Assembly (NCBI GenBank): GCA_046309355.1
Contig: JBKCPL010000056.1
Coordinates: 1-34,700, forward strand
DNA length: 34,700 nucleotides
Source of the DNA: CAYSBE01 sp046309355
GTDB taxonomy: Bacteria > Bacteroidota > Bacteroidia > UKL13-3
Direction: 5' to 3'
In this document: piece by piece, positions 6,804 to 15,432 of the stretch
Layout of the letters: every line of letters begins with the position of its first letter
How positions within the stretch are numbered: position 1 is the stretch's first letter
Notes under the pieces: generated by a model
Databases searched by the model: none
The model's input: only the letters and a program-made list of their open reading frames with translations
Told to the model about the DNA's origin: nothing
Position numbers and translations under genes: made by a program

Positions 6804-8126
6804 TTAAGCGGAGGCTTTCTTTTTTTCAATTTGATTGCGTAGCCACTCGCTGGTAACAGATTTTGGTCGCTCAATCGGCAATCCTAGTGTACGGTCCCAA
6901 ATAAGCGAAGCCAGAACTCCCAATGCACGTGACACGCCAAACAACACCGTATAAAAATCATATTCTACCATGCCGTATTTTACCAACAATGCGCCCGAGT
7001 GAGCATCAACATTAGGCCAAGGGTTTTTAATTTTTTTGATACCGCCCAATACACGTGGTGCTATATCGTATACATCCCATACAATATTTACCAGTTCATC
7101 ATCGGGCATGTGCTTTTGGGCAAACTCCATTTGTGCGGTAAAGCGCGGATCAGTTTTGCGCAATACAGCATGGCCGTAACCGGGCACTACTTTGCCTTCA
7201 CCTATGGTTTTGTTGATGTAATCTTCAATTTGTTGTTTACTTGGTTTTCCTCCTCCGAGTTCTGCTTGCAACTCAAGTACCCACCTGATTACTTCCTGAT
7301 TGGCTAAGCCGTGTAAAGGACCTGCCAAACCATTCATGGCTGCTGAAAATGCAAGGTATGGATCGCTCAGTGCTGAACCTACCAAGTGGCACGTGTGAGC
7401 TGACACGTTTCCACCTTCGTGGTCTGCATGTATGACCATGTATAGGCGCATCAGTTCTTTAAATGCTTCATTGTCGCCATAACCCAGCATGTGAGCAAAG
7501 TTGGCTGCCCAGTCCAGTTTTGGCTTAGGCTCAATGTGTACATCGTTTTTATAGTTTCTGCGGTAAATGTAGGCCGCTACGCGAGGCAGGCGAGCTATCA
7601 GATTCATGCAGTCTTCAAATACATATTCCCAGTAATCTTTTTTGCTTACACCGTTGCGGTATGCAGCAGCAAATTCCGATTCAGTTTGCATAGCCATGAT
7701 AGCAGCCGAAAACTGTGTCATGGGATGTGTGCCTACAGGAAACGCATCAATTACGTTAAACACGTGTTTGGGAACAACTGCGCGTTTTGTCCAGTTGCTG
7801 CCTACCTCATACATTTCATCGTAGGTAGGAATTTCACCAAAAAGCATCAGGAAAAACAAACCTTCGGGCAGCGGTTCTTCCGTACCTTCGAGTCTGGGTA
7901 GTTTTTCACGCAATTCAGGAATGCTGTATCCACGAAAACGAATACCCTCTTCGGCATCAAGCAAGGAGGTTTCAGTAATCAGTCCGATCATGCCTTTCAT
8001 ACCCGAAAATACAGAATCGACTGTATACGAACCGAGCACATGGTCACTGTTTTGTTTGATAAAATCCTTGATTTGATTGGCCTTTGGGAGTACCTCTTCT
8101 GCGAATTTGTGTTTAATCTGATCCAT
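6804..8126 (-). CDS. gltA: Citrate synthase, eukaryotic-like type
   Basis: Condenses acetyl-CoA and oxaloacetate to citrate, the entry to the TCA cycle. From ATG 8126 the protein has 440 residues. Catalytic residues are H272 (GPLHGLANQE), H319 (GYGHAVLRKTDPR) and D374 (VDAHSG), nearly the numbering of pig citrate synthase (274, 320, 375), so it is of the mitochondrial-like type found in Bacteroidota. A longer frame to 8171 adds MQYIHKNIHINQYIR, but MDQIKHKFAEEVLPKANQIK matches the usual family N-terminus. A TAAATTCG sequence at 8182-8189 on this strand is a possible -7 box, without a clear -33. It leads the lptE-TPR-secG run. Confidence 0.96.
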   Translation of the reverse strand: MDQIKHKFAEEVLPKANQIKDFIKQNSDHVLGSYTVDSVFSGMKGMIGLITETSLLDAEEGIRFRGYSIPELREKLPRLEGTEEPLPEGLFFLMLFGEIPTYDEMYEVGSNWTKRAVVPKHVFNVIDAFPVGTHPMTQFSAAIMAMQTESEFAAAYRNGVSKKDYWEYVFEDCMNLIARLPRVAAYIYRRNYKNDVHIEPKPKLDWAANFAHMLGYGDNEAFKELMRLYMVIHADHEGGNVSAHTCHLVGSALSDPYLAFSAAMNGLAGPLHGLANQEVIRWVLELQAELGGGKPSKQQIEDYINKTIGEGKVVPGYGHAVLRKTDPRFTAQMEFAQKHMPDDELVNIVWDVYDIAPRVLGGIKKIKNPWPNVDAHSGALLVKYGMVEYDFYTVLFGVSRALGVLASLIWDRTLGLPIERPKSVTSEWLRNQIEKKKASA

Positions 8127-8205
8127 CCTGATGTATTGATTTATATGTATATTTTTATGTATGTACTGCAAAAAAACGGCTCGAATTTACAATTTGTTTT
8201 AGCAT

Positions 8206-8233
8206 AAAAAAAGCGCGTATTCAATTTAACGCT
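8206..8233 (-). terminator. Possible weak terminator after the small membrane protein
   Basis: On the minus strand AGCG and CGCT (8233-8212) flank a 14-base A/T-rich loop and are followed by seven T (8212-8206). The stop codon of the upstream gene lies in the loop. The stem is short, so support is modest. Confidence 0.3.
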
Positions 8234-8564
8234 CTTCTGACGTGGCGGCTTTTTGTTTTGTCAAAAAGTAGGCTACAACAGTTAGTGTTCCACTAATGAA
8301 AAGTAGCAGCGAAAAGGGTTTGTAGTCAAAACCAAAAAATTCACCCATCATCCATGTTCCGTTAGCACCAATCCAGCAGCTAACGGCTATATTAGGTAGG
8401 AAATGCGAGGTTTTGTAGGTAATAATGCACAATAACAGGGCCAGTATAATGGTGGGAATGAAAATGAGTAAACCGGCTGTTTTATAGTGCATCATCCAGC
8501 ATATGTCTTTAAGCAGCCACATCAAAATGTGAACGTTTTCGTACCATCGAACATGTTTATTCAT
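8226..8564 (-). CDS. Small integral membrane protein of unknown function
   Basis: 112 residues with about four hydrophobic segments: around 9-26 (VHILMWLLKDICWMM), 30-50 (GLLIFIPTIILALLLCIITY), 57-75 (IAVSCWIGANGTWMMGEFFG) and 82-102 (FSLLLFISGTLTVVAYFL). Tryptophans recur at segment ends, and both termini are charged. I recognise it only as a Bacteroidota-type hypothetical membrane protein. Its ATG at 8564 is back to back with the TonB receptor reading frame. Confidence 0.75.
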   Translation of the reverse strand: MNKHVRWYENVHILMWLLKDICWMMHYKTAGLLIFIPTIILALLLCIITYKTSHFLPNIAVSCWIGANGTWMMGEFFGFDYKPFSLLLFISGTLTVVAYFLTKQKAATSEER

Positions 8565-8592
8565 GCCTGCAATATGGGCAATAGCTTACAAT

Positions 8593-8627
8593 TTTGTAAC
8601 ATTGAACCAAGTAATAAGTTACATTCG
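8593..8627 (+). promoter_or_regulatory. Candidate promoter for the TonB-dependent receptor
   Basis: TACATTCG at 8620-8627 matches the -7 box except for C in place of the third T. TTTG at 8593-8596 lies 23 bases upstream. It falls inside the longest open frame but just 16 bases before the TTG at 8644 that begins an ideal signal peptide. Confidence 0.4.
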
Positions 8628-8643
8628 TAATTACCTTCAGCAC

Positions 8644-10992
8644 TTGCGTAAAGCATTACTACTATATCTGTTTTTATTCGGCCTGCAGCTTACCGGCTTG
8701 TATGGGCAACAATCCGTTATTAACGGAAAAATAATAGATGCCATAACTGCTGAGCCATTGGCTTATGCTTCCGTAAAGCTTGGTGGGAAACCGCTATTGG
8801 TCGCTGATAGTTCAGGAATTTTCCGTGCCGAAGTACAGCCGGGAGCTTACCGGTTTACCATTACTAAAACCGGATACAAACTTCACGAGCGGCTGATACG
8901 TGTAGGTTTTGATGAACGCATAACCATCGTATTTGAAGTGGAGCCGGCTATAAACGAACTGGAAAAAGTAGTAGTTTCCGCCAGCAGGCAAGAACGTAAG
9001 TTAGCTCGTGAGCCAGTATCCATTACTTCTGTACAACCTTATCTGATTGCCAATACAGCATCGAATACGCTTTCAGATGTATTAAACCGAGTTCCCGGAA
9101 TAAGTGTGGTTGAAGGTCAGGCAATCATACGCGGTAGTGTAGGGTGGAGCTATAATGTAGGTAGCCGGGTGATGGTGCTGCTGGACGATATGCCACTAAT
9201 GGGCCCCGATGTGGGCGATGTGCAGTGGGATTTGTTGCCTATTGAGGCTGCTGAAAATATTGAAGTTATCAAAGGGCCTTCCTCTGTATTGTACGGGTCG
9301 TCTGCATCAAGCGGTACGGTTAGCGTAAGAACCGGCTGGGCCGGAAATAAACCTCAAACACGCATTCAGCTATATCAAGGAGTAACCGATAACCCGTCAA
9401 GGAGACAAGCGATTTGGTGGGAACGCACTTCACAGCCCTTTAACAGTGGAATGTTTTTCTCGCACAAGCAAAAGTTTGGTCAGCTGGATGTGGTGTGGAG
9501 CGGCAATGTAGATGCAAACCGCAGTTTTATTGAACTTAATGACAGTTACAGAGCACGTACGTATTTAAAGACTCGTTATCGGGTGAAGTCAGTACCGGGT
9601 TTATCGTTTGGAGTTAATGGCAACTTGCTGTTTAAAAAAGGAGGTAGGTTCTTTTTGTGGCAGGATGCAGATACCAATATTTTAAGGCCTTTTCTGGGTT
9701 CAAGTGGGGAAGATTATTACCGCATTTGGTCAGTCGATCCGCATATTACGTTCACAAAGCCGGGCAACTATTCCCTTGCTTTGCGTATGAGGCATTATAC
9801 TATCACACGTTTTGTAGATACAGTGGCGTTTCCTGGCGAAAATGATGCAGTAGCCAACATACAGGCGCTGGACTTTAACGTGCAGAAAAAATGGCTTAAA
9901 GGGCTTAATAGCAATAGCGGTCTTTATCTAACACGGATATGGGCAGTGGGCAATGTGTATCCCGGTTCGCATGCGGGCTATTCAGCTGCAGCATTTACTC
10001 AACTGGAGTACGAATACAACAAATGGAACCTGAGTGCCGGGCTGCGTTATGAGTTTAACACGTTGGGTGATATCAAAGCTTCACCGGGTCCGCTATTCAG
10101 AGCGGGAGTTAATTATCAGGCGGCAAAAAAAACTTTTTTACGCGCTACGTATGGCGAAGGTTTCAGGTTTGCCACCATAGCCGAACGATTTGTAAATGAC
10201 AATGTAAGTCAGCTTTCCATTTTGCCTAACCCTGAACTGCGTAGCGAAATGGGCTGGTATGCTGAGTTTGGTGTAAAACAAGGTTTCAGAATAGGAGAAT
10301 TTAATGCAAGCGTGGATGCTGCTTTCTTCTGGCAGGAGTATAAAGATTTAATTGAATTCAGATTCAAGCAATGGAAGCCGGATACCGGTTATATTGATTT
10401 TAGCGTTACTCCACCGGTGTTTATTTCCATTCCGGGTAAAATCGGTTTCAGGGCCATCAATTTCGATCAGACACGCACAGCAGGTATGGAGTTTACGCTG
10501 GAAGGTGATGGGCGAGTAGGTGCTTTGGGCATACGTACCTTATGTGGATACACCTACACGTTGCCGGTAGACCTAACAACCAATCCTGATTTTAATAACG
10601 CGTGGTTTTATACCGGTCAGTTTTTTAGCAGCATCAACGGACTGGACGAGGTGCAACGTGCAAGTATCTTACCTTATCGCAACAGGCATTTGGTGAAAAC
10701 CGATATAGAGTTTTCGTTGCGTAAATTTATGCTGGGCTACGGCAACTTTTATTACAGCGTGTACGATAAAATTGATGCTCCGCTTTACACCCTTATACCG
10801 GGAATTGGCCGATTCTTGCAAAACGTAGGCAATGGCGATTGGGTGCATAATCTTCGTTTGGGTTATGCGGTATCAGGCCAGGCTACCGTGGCTTTGTTGA
10901 TTAATAATTTCACTAACCATGAGTATGCCATTCGTCCGGCAAGGCTCGACCCACCGCGTACCTTTTTGCTGCAAGTGCGTATTCATATTTAA
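8644..10992 (+). CDS. TonB-dependent outer-membrane receptor
   Basis: Outer-membrane active-transport receptor; the substrate is unknown. From TTG 8644 the protein has 782 residues and begins MRKALLLYLFLFGLQLTGLYGQQ, a clean Sec signal. Then come a carboxypeptidase-regulatory-like beta domain (about 25-105, INGKIIDAITAEPLAYASVK), the plug (about 120-245, LSDVLNRVPGISVVEGQAII, and ENIEVIKGPSSVLYGSSASS), and a 22-strand-type barrel to the end (ARLDPPRTFLLQVRIHI). The open frame extends upstream to ATG 8563, but that adds 27 residues without signal character and spans the candidate promoter. It is not followed by a SusD-like gene, which argues against a polysaccharide-uptake locus. The AI-2E-type transporter starts 11 bases later. 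Confidence 0.93.
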   Translation: MRKALLLYLFLFGLQLTGLYGQQSVINGKIIDAITAEPLAYASVKLGGKPLLVADSSGIFRAEVQPGAYRFTITKTGYKLHERLIRVGFDERITIVFEVEPAINELEKVVVSASRQERKLAREPVSITSVQPYLIANTASNTLSDVLNRVPGISVVEGQAIIRGSVGWSYNVGSRVMVLLDDMPLMGPDVGDVQWDLLPIEAAENIEVIKGPSSVLYGSSASSGTVSVRTGWAGNKPQTRIQLYQGVTDNPSRRQAIWWERTSQPFNSGMFFSHKQKFGQLDVVWSGNVDANRSFIELNDSYRARTYLKTRYRVKSVPGLSFGVNGNLLFKKGGRFFLWQDADTNILRPFLGSSGEDYYRIWSVDPHITFTKPGNYSLALRMRHYTITRFVDTVAFPGENDAVANIQALDFNVQKKWLKGLNSNSGLYLTRIWAVGNVYPGSHAGYSAAAFTQLEYEYNKWNLSAGLRYEFNTLGDIKASPGPLFRAGVNYQAAKKTFLRATYGEGFRFATIAERFVNDNVSQLSILPNPELRSEMGWYAEFGVKQGFRIGEFNASVDAAFFWQEYKDLIEFRFKQWKPDTGYIDFSVTPPVFISIPGKIGFRAINFDQTRTAGMEFTLEGDGRVGALGIRTLCGYTYTLPVDLTTNPDFNNAWFYTGQFFSSINGLDEVQRASILPYRNRHLVKTDIEFSLRKFMLGYGNFYYSVYDKIDAPLYTLIPGIGRFLQNVGNGDWVHNLRLGYAVSGQATVALLINNFTNHEYAIRPARLDPPRTFLLQVRIHI

Positions 10993-11003
10993 TCCAACGC
11001 TGT

Positions 11004-12053
11004 ATGAACGAACCTATCCGATTTAACAGAAGTAACTTGTCCAGAAATATTGCCTATGTAGCAATACATGTGTTTGCTTTTTTTCTTCTGTATCAGCTCA
11101 GCGATTTTATTACACCCTTTTTAGGAGCACTTATTTTTTATGTGCTGTTTACCCCTTTCATGCAAAAGCTAACCATGGCCTATAAATGGCGAAAGGAGTG
11201 GGCTGCCTTATGTATCATTGTATTGTCGCTGTTCATTGTACTGATTCCTTTGTTGCTGCTTAGCTATATGCTTTATGAAAAAGTAAATGAAGTAATCAGC
11301 AACCACGAAGCGCTGCTCGAATTTAGCCGCACTATTAATCAGCGTGTGTATGATTTGGCCGGAATACAGCTTATAACCGATGAGAACATTAAATCCCTGC
11401 AAACAGCTTTTGCGGAGATGGTTCCTTCGCTGCTCGGACAAAGTTTTTATTTGCTTGGAAATATTGCCATGATGTATTTCATGATGTACTATATGCTAAC
11501 CAATAGCGAGCGAATAACGCAAGCTACCAACAGCTATCTTCCATTCGGTCATGAAAATATCCGTTTGCTGGCACAGGAGTTAAAATCAATGACAGTTTCC
11601 AACGCCATAGGTGTGCCGCTGGTAGCTGTTGTGCAAGGTATAGCAGCGGGTGTGGGCTACTCTATTTTTGGGTTGCCCGATCCTGTTTTTTGGGCCGTTA
11701 TTACTGCTTTTGTTTCCATTTTGCCGGTTATTGGAACCACGCTGGTGTGGGCACCGGCCGCACTATACTTAATGGCCGGCAATTCTCTGATGATGGGAAT
11801 AGGATTATTGGTATACGGGGGGGTAGTTGTCATAAATATTGATAATCTGGCGCGCTTGTTTATTCAAAAGCAATTTGCCGATGTGCATCCAGCTATAACT
11901 ATATTTGGAGTTATCATCGGATTAAATTTGTTTGGCCTGCCGGGACTCATTTTTGGTCCTCTCATGCTGTCGTATTTTGTGATGTTTATCAAAATGTACC
12001 GCAGGCTGTATGTACAAACCGAGGTTAGCGCTACACCGGAACAACCCAGTTAA
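11004..12053 (+). CDS. AI-2E/PerM family transporter
   Basis: 349-residue polytopic inner-membrane protein. Seven to eight hydrophobic segments are visible (for example IAYVAIHVFAFFLLYQLSDF, LCIIVLSLFIVLIPLLLLSY, FWAVITAFVSILPVIGTTLV, ITIFGVIIGLNLFGLPGLIF). The segment ISVLPVIG-like SILPVIGTTLVWAPA and the closing GLPGLIFGPLMLSYF are hallmarks of the family. Members have been tied to autoinducer-2 export or ion/proton exchange; which one applies here is unknown. It probably shares a transcript with the TonB receptor 11 bases upstream. Its last 23 bases overlap the convergent ilvE gene. Confidence 0.92.
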   Translation: MNEPIRFNRSNLSRNIAYVAIHVFAFFLLYQLSDFITPFLGALIFYVLFTPFMQKLTMAYKWRKEWAALCIIVLSLFIVLIPLLLLSYMLYEKVNEVISNHEALLEFSRTINQRVYDLAGIQLITDENIKSLQTAFAEMVPSLLGQSFYLLGNIAMMYFMMYYMLTNSERITQATNSYLPFGHENIRLLAQELKSMTVSNAIGVPLVAVVQGIAAGVGYSIFGLPDPVFWAVITAFVSILPVIGTTLVWAPAALYLMAGNSLMMGIGLLVYGGVVVINIDNLARLFIQKQFADVHPAITIFGVIIGLNLFGLPGLIFGPLMLSYFVMFIKMYRRLYVQTEVSATPEQPS

Positions 12054-13092
12054 ACGGGTCGGGTGATTTGGATGTACGAATATTTTCCAACTCGGTATAC
12101 AAGTAGTTTGAAACTTTACGCTGTTCAACAGCCGGAAGCTCATAAGTTTTTCCTGCATAGGTAATGGAGTGTATTTTAGCAATCAAGGCAGCAGTTCCGG
12201 TACCGAATGCATCTTCTACTTCACCCCGTTCGCAGGCTTGTGCTATTTCTTTTACGGAAACAGGTTTCTCGGTTACAGTATAGCCGGCATTGCGCAGCAG
12301 CTTTATGGAAGAATCGCGGGTTATTCCGGCTAATATCGTTTCGCCCACCGGTGGTGTTATTACTTCGCCATTTACTAAAAAGAAAATATTCATGGTTCCC
12401 GACTCCTCTACAAAATCATGCTGGCTGCCATCGGTCCATATCAACTGGTCAAAACCATTGCGTTGAGCCTCCAAGGTGGGCAACATGGAAATTCCGTAAT
12501 TGCCGGCTGCTTTAGCAAACCCTGCACCTCCTTTAAACGCACGTGTATATTTCTGTTCAACCTGCACACGTATGGGTTTTGGATAATAGCTGTTAACCGG
12601 GCAGGTGAAAATAATGAAGCTGAATTTTTGTGACGGACGAACTCCGACAAATTCATCGGTGGCAAACATGAACGGTCTGATGTACAATGAACTGCCCTCT
12701 TTGGTAGGAATCCACTCCTTATCCAAGCGAATGAGTTGCGACAAGCCCCCCATAAAAATTTCTTCGGGCAGTTCGGGCATAGCCATACGTGTAGCCGATA
12801 CGTTCAAGCGTTTCCAGTTGTCAAGTGGCCTGAAAAGCTGCGGCTCGCCCGTCTGAAAATTTTTAAACGCCTTCATGCCCTCAAATATTGACTGGCCGTA
12901 ATGCAGGGCAGATATAGAAGGCGATAAAGCCACCGGTCCGAAGGGAAGAATGACAGCATCTTTCCATGTGCCGTTTTCATAGTTGCAGCAAAACATGTGG
13001 TCAGCGAAAATGGTACCGAATTGGATATTATTAAAATCACACTGGTCTATTCTTGACTGTTGTGTTTTGGTTATTTTTAATGAAATTGCCAT
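12031..13092 (-). CDS. ilvE: Branched-chain amino acid aminotransferase
   Basis: PLP enzyme for the last step of Val/Leu/Ile synthesis and the first step of their breakdown, in the cytosol. The protein is 353 residues, fold type IV. PLP lysine K194 lies in GAGFAKAAGNYGISM. SALHYGQSIFEGMKAF, SSLYIRPFMFATDE and VEDAFGTGTAALIAKI are family motifs, so this is the longer, eukaryote-like BCAT form. It is convergent with the AI-2E-type gene and divergent, at 10 bases, from the gene at 13103. Confidence 0.96.
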   Translation of the reverse strand: MAISLKITKTQQSRIDQCDFNNIQFGTIFADHMFCCNYENGTWKDAVILPFGPVALSPSISALHYGQSIFEGMKAFKNFQTGEPQLFRPLDNWKRLNVSATRMAMPELPEEIFMGGLSQLIRLDKEWIPTKEGSSLYIRPFMFATDEFVGVRPSQKFSFIIFTCPVNSYYPKPIRVQVEQKYTRAFKGGAGFAKAAGNYGISMLPTLEAQRNGFDQLIWTDGSQHDFVEESGTMNIFFLVNGEVITPPVGETILAGITRDSSIKLLRNAGYTVTEKPVSVKEIAQACERGEVEDAFGTGTAALIAKIHSITYAGKTYELPAVEQRKVSNYLYTELENIRTSKSPDPFNWVVPV

Positions 13093-13102
13093 CGTTTAAT
13101 GT

Positions 13103-13576
13103 ATGAAAGAATCCATTGAAAAGTTAGAAGATTTAGCAGACCTGTATCATGAGTTTTTTCTCATAGATGAGGCACCTTCTCAAGTGCCCAAAGAAAAAGA
13201 AAAAATCAGGAAATCACTCACATATTCCGGTAAAAACGCACGGGGTATTGTATTCATTATATATCAGCCCCAGCCTCTGCAACCGACCGAACAGGAATTG
13301 CTTAACAAAATGCTGGAAAATGGTCTTCGTATACCCCCTGCTGAAGTTGTGCAATGTTTTGCGGGTGACAATCAAGAATATACCTTAGATGAAATGCTTC
13401 AGCATTTTGAACCTAAAGTAGCAGTTGTGTGGGGTTACACAGAGGCAGAACCTCATACTATAAAACAATTGGGTGAAATGCGTGTGCTTTATATTCATGC
13501 AGTAGCTACCTATATACCTATAACCGAAACCAAAAAACAGATGTGGCAACTCATGCAATCAGCTGTGGGAGCATGA
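13103..13576 (+). CDS. Conserved protein, possibly HolD (DNA polymerase III psi)-like
   Basis: A 157-residue cytosolic protein with no signal peptide. After a helical N-terminus (MKESIEKLEDLADLYHEFFL) the pattern is strand (GIVFIIYQ), a helix after TEQELLNKMLENGL, a polar loop (PAEVVQCFAGDN), a helix (DEMLQHFEP), strand VAVVWG, strand VLYIHAVATYI, and a final helix TETKKQMWQLMQSAV. That order, and the closing K..MWQLM, resemble the uracil-DNA-glycosylase-like fold of HolD (psi), whose E. coli member ends in ALWQQI. This is a pattern match by eye only, and no such subunit is normally annotated in Bacteroidota. It overlaps rdgB by ATGA. Confidence 0.8.
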   Translation: MKESIEKLEDLADLYHEFFLIDEAPSQVPKEKEKIRKSLTYSGKNARGIVFIIYQPQPLQPTEQELLNKMLENGLRIPPAEVVQCFAGDNQEYTLDEMLQHFEPKVAVVWGYTEAEPHTIKQLGEMRVLYIHAVATYIPITETKKQMWQLMQSAVGA

Positions 13577-14163
13577 GGGGCTACGAAATTATATTCGCTA
13601 CGGCCAATAACAACAAAGCTTTGGAAATACAGCATCTACTGGGCTCATCAGTACGATTGCTCACACTAAAGGATGTTGACTTGTATGAAAATATACCTGA
13701 AACCGGAATTACACTGAAAGAAAATGCAGCTCTTAAGGCACACTATGTAGTTGAACGAAAAGGTCTGCCGTGTTTTGCGGATGATACAGGGCTGGAAGTT
13801 GCTGCTTTAAACGGTGAACCGGGAGTGTATTCGGCACGCTATGCCGGTGAGCCTGCAAATGATGAAAAGAATATTCAGTTGTTGCTTGAAAAATTACAGG
13901 GAATGCCGGTTCGAAGTGCTCGATTTGTAACGTATATATGCTACATAGATGCGAATGGCGTTGAGCATTATTTTACAGGCGAACTGGTTGGTACTATTAC
14001 ACTGGAACGTGTCGGTGACGGGGGCTTTGGGTATGATCCGATTTTCAAACCGTACGGTTCAGAATTAACATTGGCACAAATGACGCTGGATGAAAAAAAC
14101 AGAATAAGTCACCGAGCAATCGCATTCAGGCAATTGGTACAATTCCTGAACAGCAACACTTAA
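13573..14163 (+). CDS. rdgB: RdgB/HAM1 non-canonical purine NTP pyrophosphatase
   Basis: Hydrolyses dITP, XTP and ITP to monophosphates, keeping damaged purines out of DNA. From ATG 13573 it has 196 residues. Motifs: ATANNNKALEI (residues 9-19), FADDTGLEVAALNGEPGVYS, and GDGGFGYDPIFKP near the C-terminus. An in-frame upstream ATG at 13543 would add ten residues, but 13573 puts the start at the FATANNNK-type family N-terminus and forms an ATGA overlap with the stop of the preceding gene, implying translational coupling. If that neighbour is a replisome subunit, the pair would join replication and nucleotide cleaning. Its stop overlaps the convergent gene by 4 bases. Confidence 0.96.
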   Translation: MRGYEIIFATANNNKALEIQHLLGSSVRLLTLKDVDLYENIPETGITLKENAALKAHYVVERKGLPCFADDTGLEVAALNGEPGVYSARYAGEPANDEKNIQLLLEKLQGMPVRSARFVTYICYIDANGVEHYFTGELVGTITLERVGDGGFGYDPIFKPYGSELTLAQMTLDEKNRISHRAIAFRQLVQFLNSNT

Positions 14164-15296
14164 TTTTTATCAGCATTTTTGGCTTGTTTGGGTTGCCCAA
14201 GTTGTTCGGCAAATTGATCCAAAATGGGAAGTTTCGTTTCGGCATCAAGGTCAATAACCCGATGGCGAAAAATATAGGTGGGTATTTGCGATAGTATGAT
14301 AGCCAGTGACGACTGAATGACTATCTGGTAGGTAGTACTGCTGTCTTTCAACAGAAATGCAATACATACAAACGACACGTTAACCAAATACAGAATAAGG
14401 CAAACCTCGCGGTGGCTCAATCCTATTTTGATTAAGGAATGGTGCATGTGGTTTTGGTCGGCCTGAAATGGCGATTGCTTTTTTATCATTCGAATAACAA
14501 AAACGCGTATCGTGTCGAATAACGGTATAATGAGTATGCCAATAGCAATGGCGGGTGCTGACGCTACTTTGTATACAGAATCATACGAACTGTGGTTGAA
14601 TTCAATAAAACGTATAGCCAATATTGAAAGTAAAAATCCTATAGTGAGCGAACCCGAGTCGCCCATAAAGATTTTGGCCGGATTGTAATTAAATACCAGA
14701 AAACCGAGCAATGCACCCGACAGGGCAAAAGACAGAATGGCCCATCCTGTTTCATCAATAAAACTAAACCACATACCAAATGTGGTGGCTGCAATGAAGC
14801 CAACCCCACCGGCCAAGCCGTCTACACCATCAATCAAATTGAATGCGTTGGTAATCACTATAATAGTAAATAACGTAAACCCTACACTAACCAGGTAAGG
14901 CATTTCTTCTATACCCATGAAGCCATAGAAGCCGGTGATTCGAATATTGTCGCCAAATATGACAATGGCAGCCGCAACTATTTGACTTATAAGTTTTTTT
15001 ACAGGTGAAATGACAATGATATCGTCTTTCAAGCCTGAGAAGAACAAAATAATTAAGGCAGCTTGCATGTATTGCAGCTTCCCGGTACTGCCATCGGTTA
15101 AGCCCCATAAGCTAGCTGCTATAGCAAAGCCGGCAATAATGGCCAAACCTCCCAAACGCGGAATTTTGCTGGTATGTATTTTACGGCTGTTCGGATTGTC
15201 GTACAGGCCTTTAAGCTTAGCTACAGTAATAATAGAAGGTATGCCAAAAACAACAATAAGCAGCGAAGTAAGAAAACCTAAAATAATGTTTTGCAT
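14160..15296 (-). CDS. WecA/TagO-type undecaprenyl-phosphate sugar-1-phosphate transferase
   Basis: Polytopic inner-membrane enzyme (378 residues, about 10-11 helices) that moves a HexNAc-1-phosphate from a UDP-sugar to undecaprenyl phosphate, starting O-antigen or capsule synthesis. Seen: Mg-binding LKDD (about 89-92), FNLIDGVDGLAGG (152-164), FMGDSGS (210-216) and the cytoplasmic HMHH (283-286) that separates this group from MraY. The first residues set a helix at 1-27 followed by RKIHTSKIPRLGG. It stands alone, with no sugar-polymer cluster beside it. A possible -7 box (TAACTTCG, minus strand, 15343-15336) lies 39 bases upstream without a clear -33. The sugar specificity cannot be read. 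Confidence 0.92.
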   Translation of the reverse strand: MQNIILGFLTSLLIVVFGIPSIITVAKLKGLYDNPNSRKIHTSKIPRLGGLAIIAGFAIAASLWGLTDGSTGKLQYMQAALIILFFSGLKDDIIVISPVKKLISQIVAAAIVIFGDNIRITGFYGFMGIEEMPYLVSVGFTLFTIIVITNAFNLIDGVDGLAGGVGFIAATTFGMWFSFIDETGWAILSFALSGALLGFLVFNYNPAKIFMGDSGSLTIGFLLSILAIRFIEFNHSSYDSVYKVASAPAIAIGILIIPLFDTIRVFVIRMIKKQSPFQADQNHMHHSLIKIGLSHREVCLILYLVNVSFVCIAFLLKDSSTTYQIVIQSSLAIILSQIPTYIFRHRVIDLDAETKLPILDQFAEQLGQPKQAKNADKN

Positions 15297-15407
15297 AGCT
15301 TAAAAGGGTTTACTGTTTCGTAAGGTAGGTAACTGCGAAGTTAATTATAATTTAACATAACACCCTACTAACTGATGCCCATCGTGAAATATTGTGTGTG
15401 TTTATAA

Positions 15408-15432
15408 CTTAATCGGGGTATTCCCGATTAAG
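15408..15432 (-). terminator. Perfect hairpin at the pdxH stop, probable terminator
   Basis: CTTAATCGGG (15408-15417) and CCCGATTAAG (15423-15432) form a perfect 10-bp stem with a five-base loop. The pdxH stop codon lies inside the stem. The T-run after it on the minus strand is poor, so it may instead act in mRNA 3' end protection. Confidence 0.5.

Noticed and set aside
8644..12053. Polysaccharide utilisation locus around the TonB receptor
   Set aside because: No SusD-like lipoprotein, glycoside hydrolase or dedicated regulator lies nearby; the next gene is an AI-2E-type transporter.
15408..15432. Inverted repeat as a regulatory operator or riboswitch
   Set aside because: It contains the pdxH stop codon and lies at the 3' end of that gene, so an end-of-transcript hairpin is simpler.
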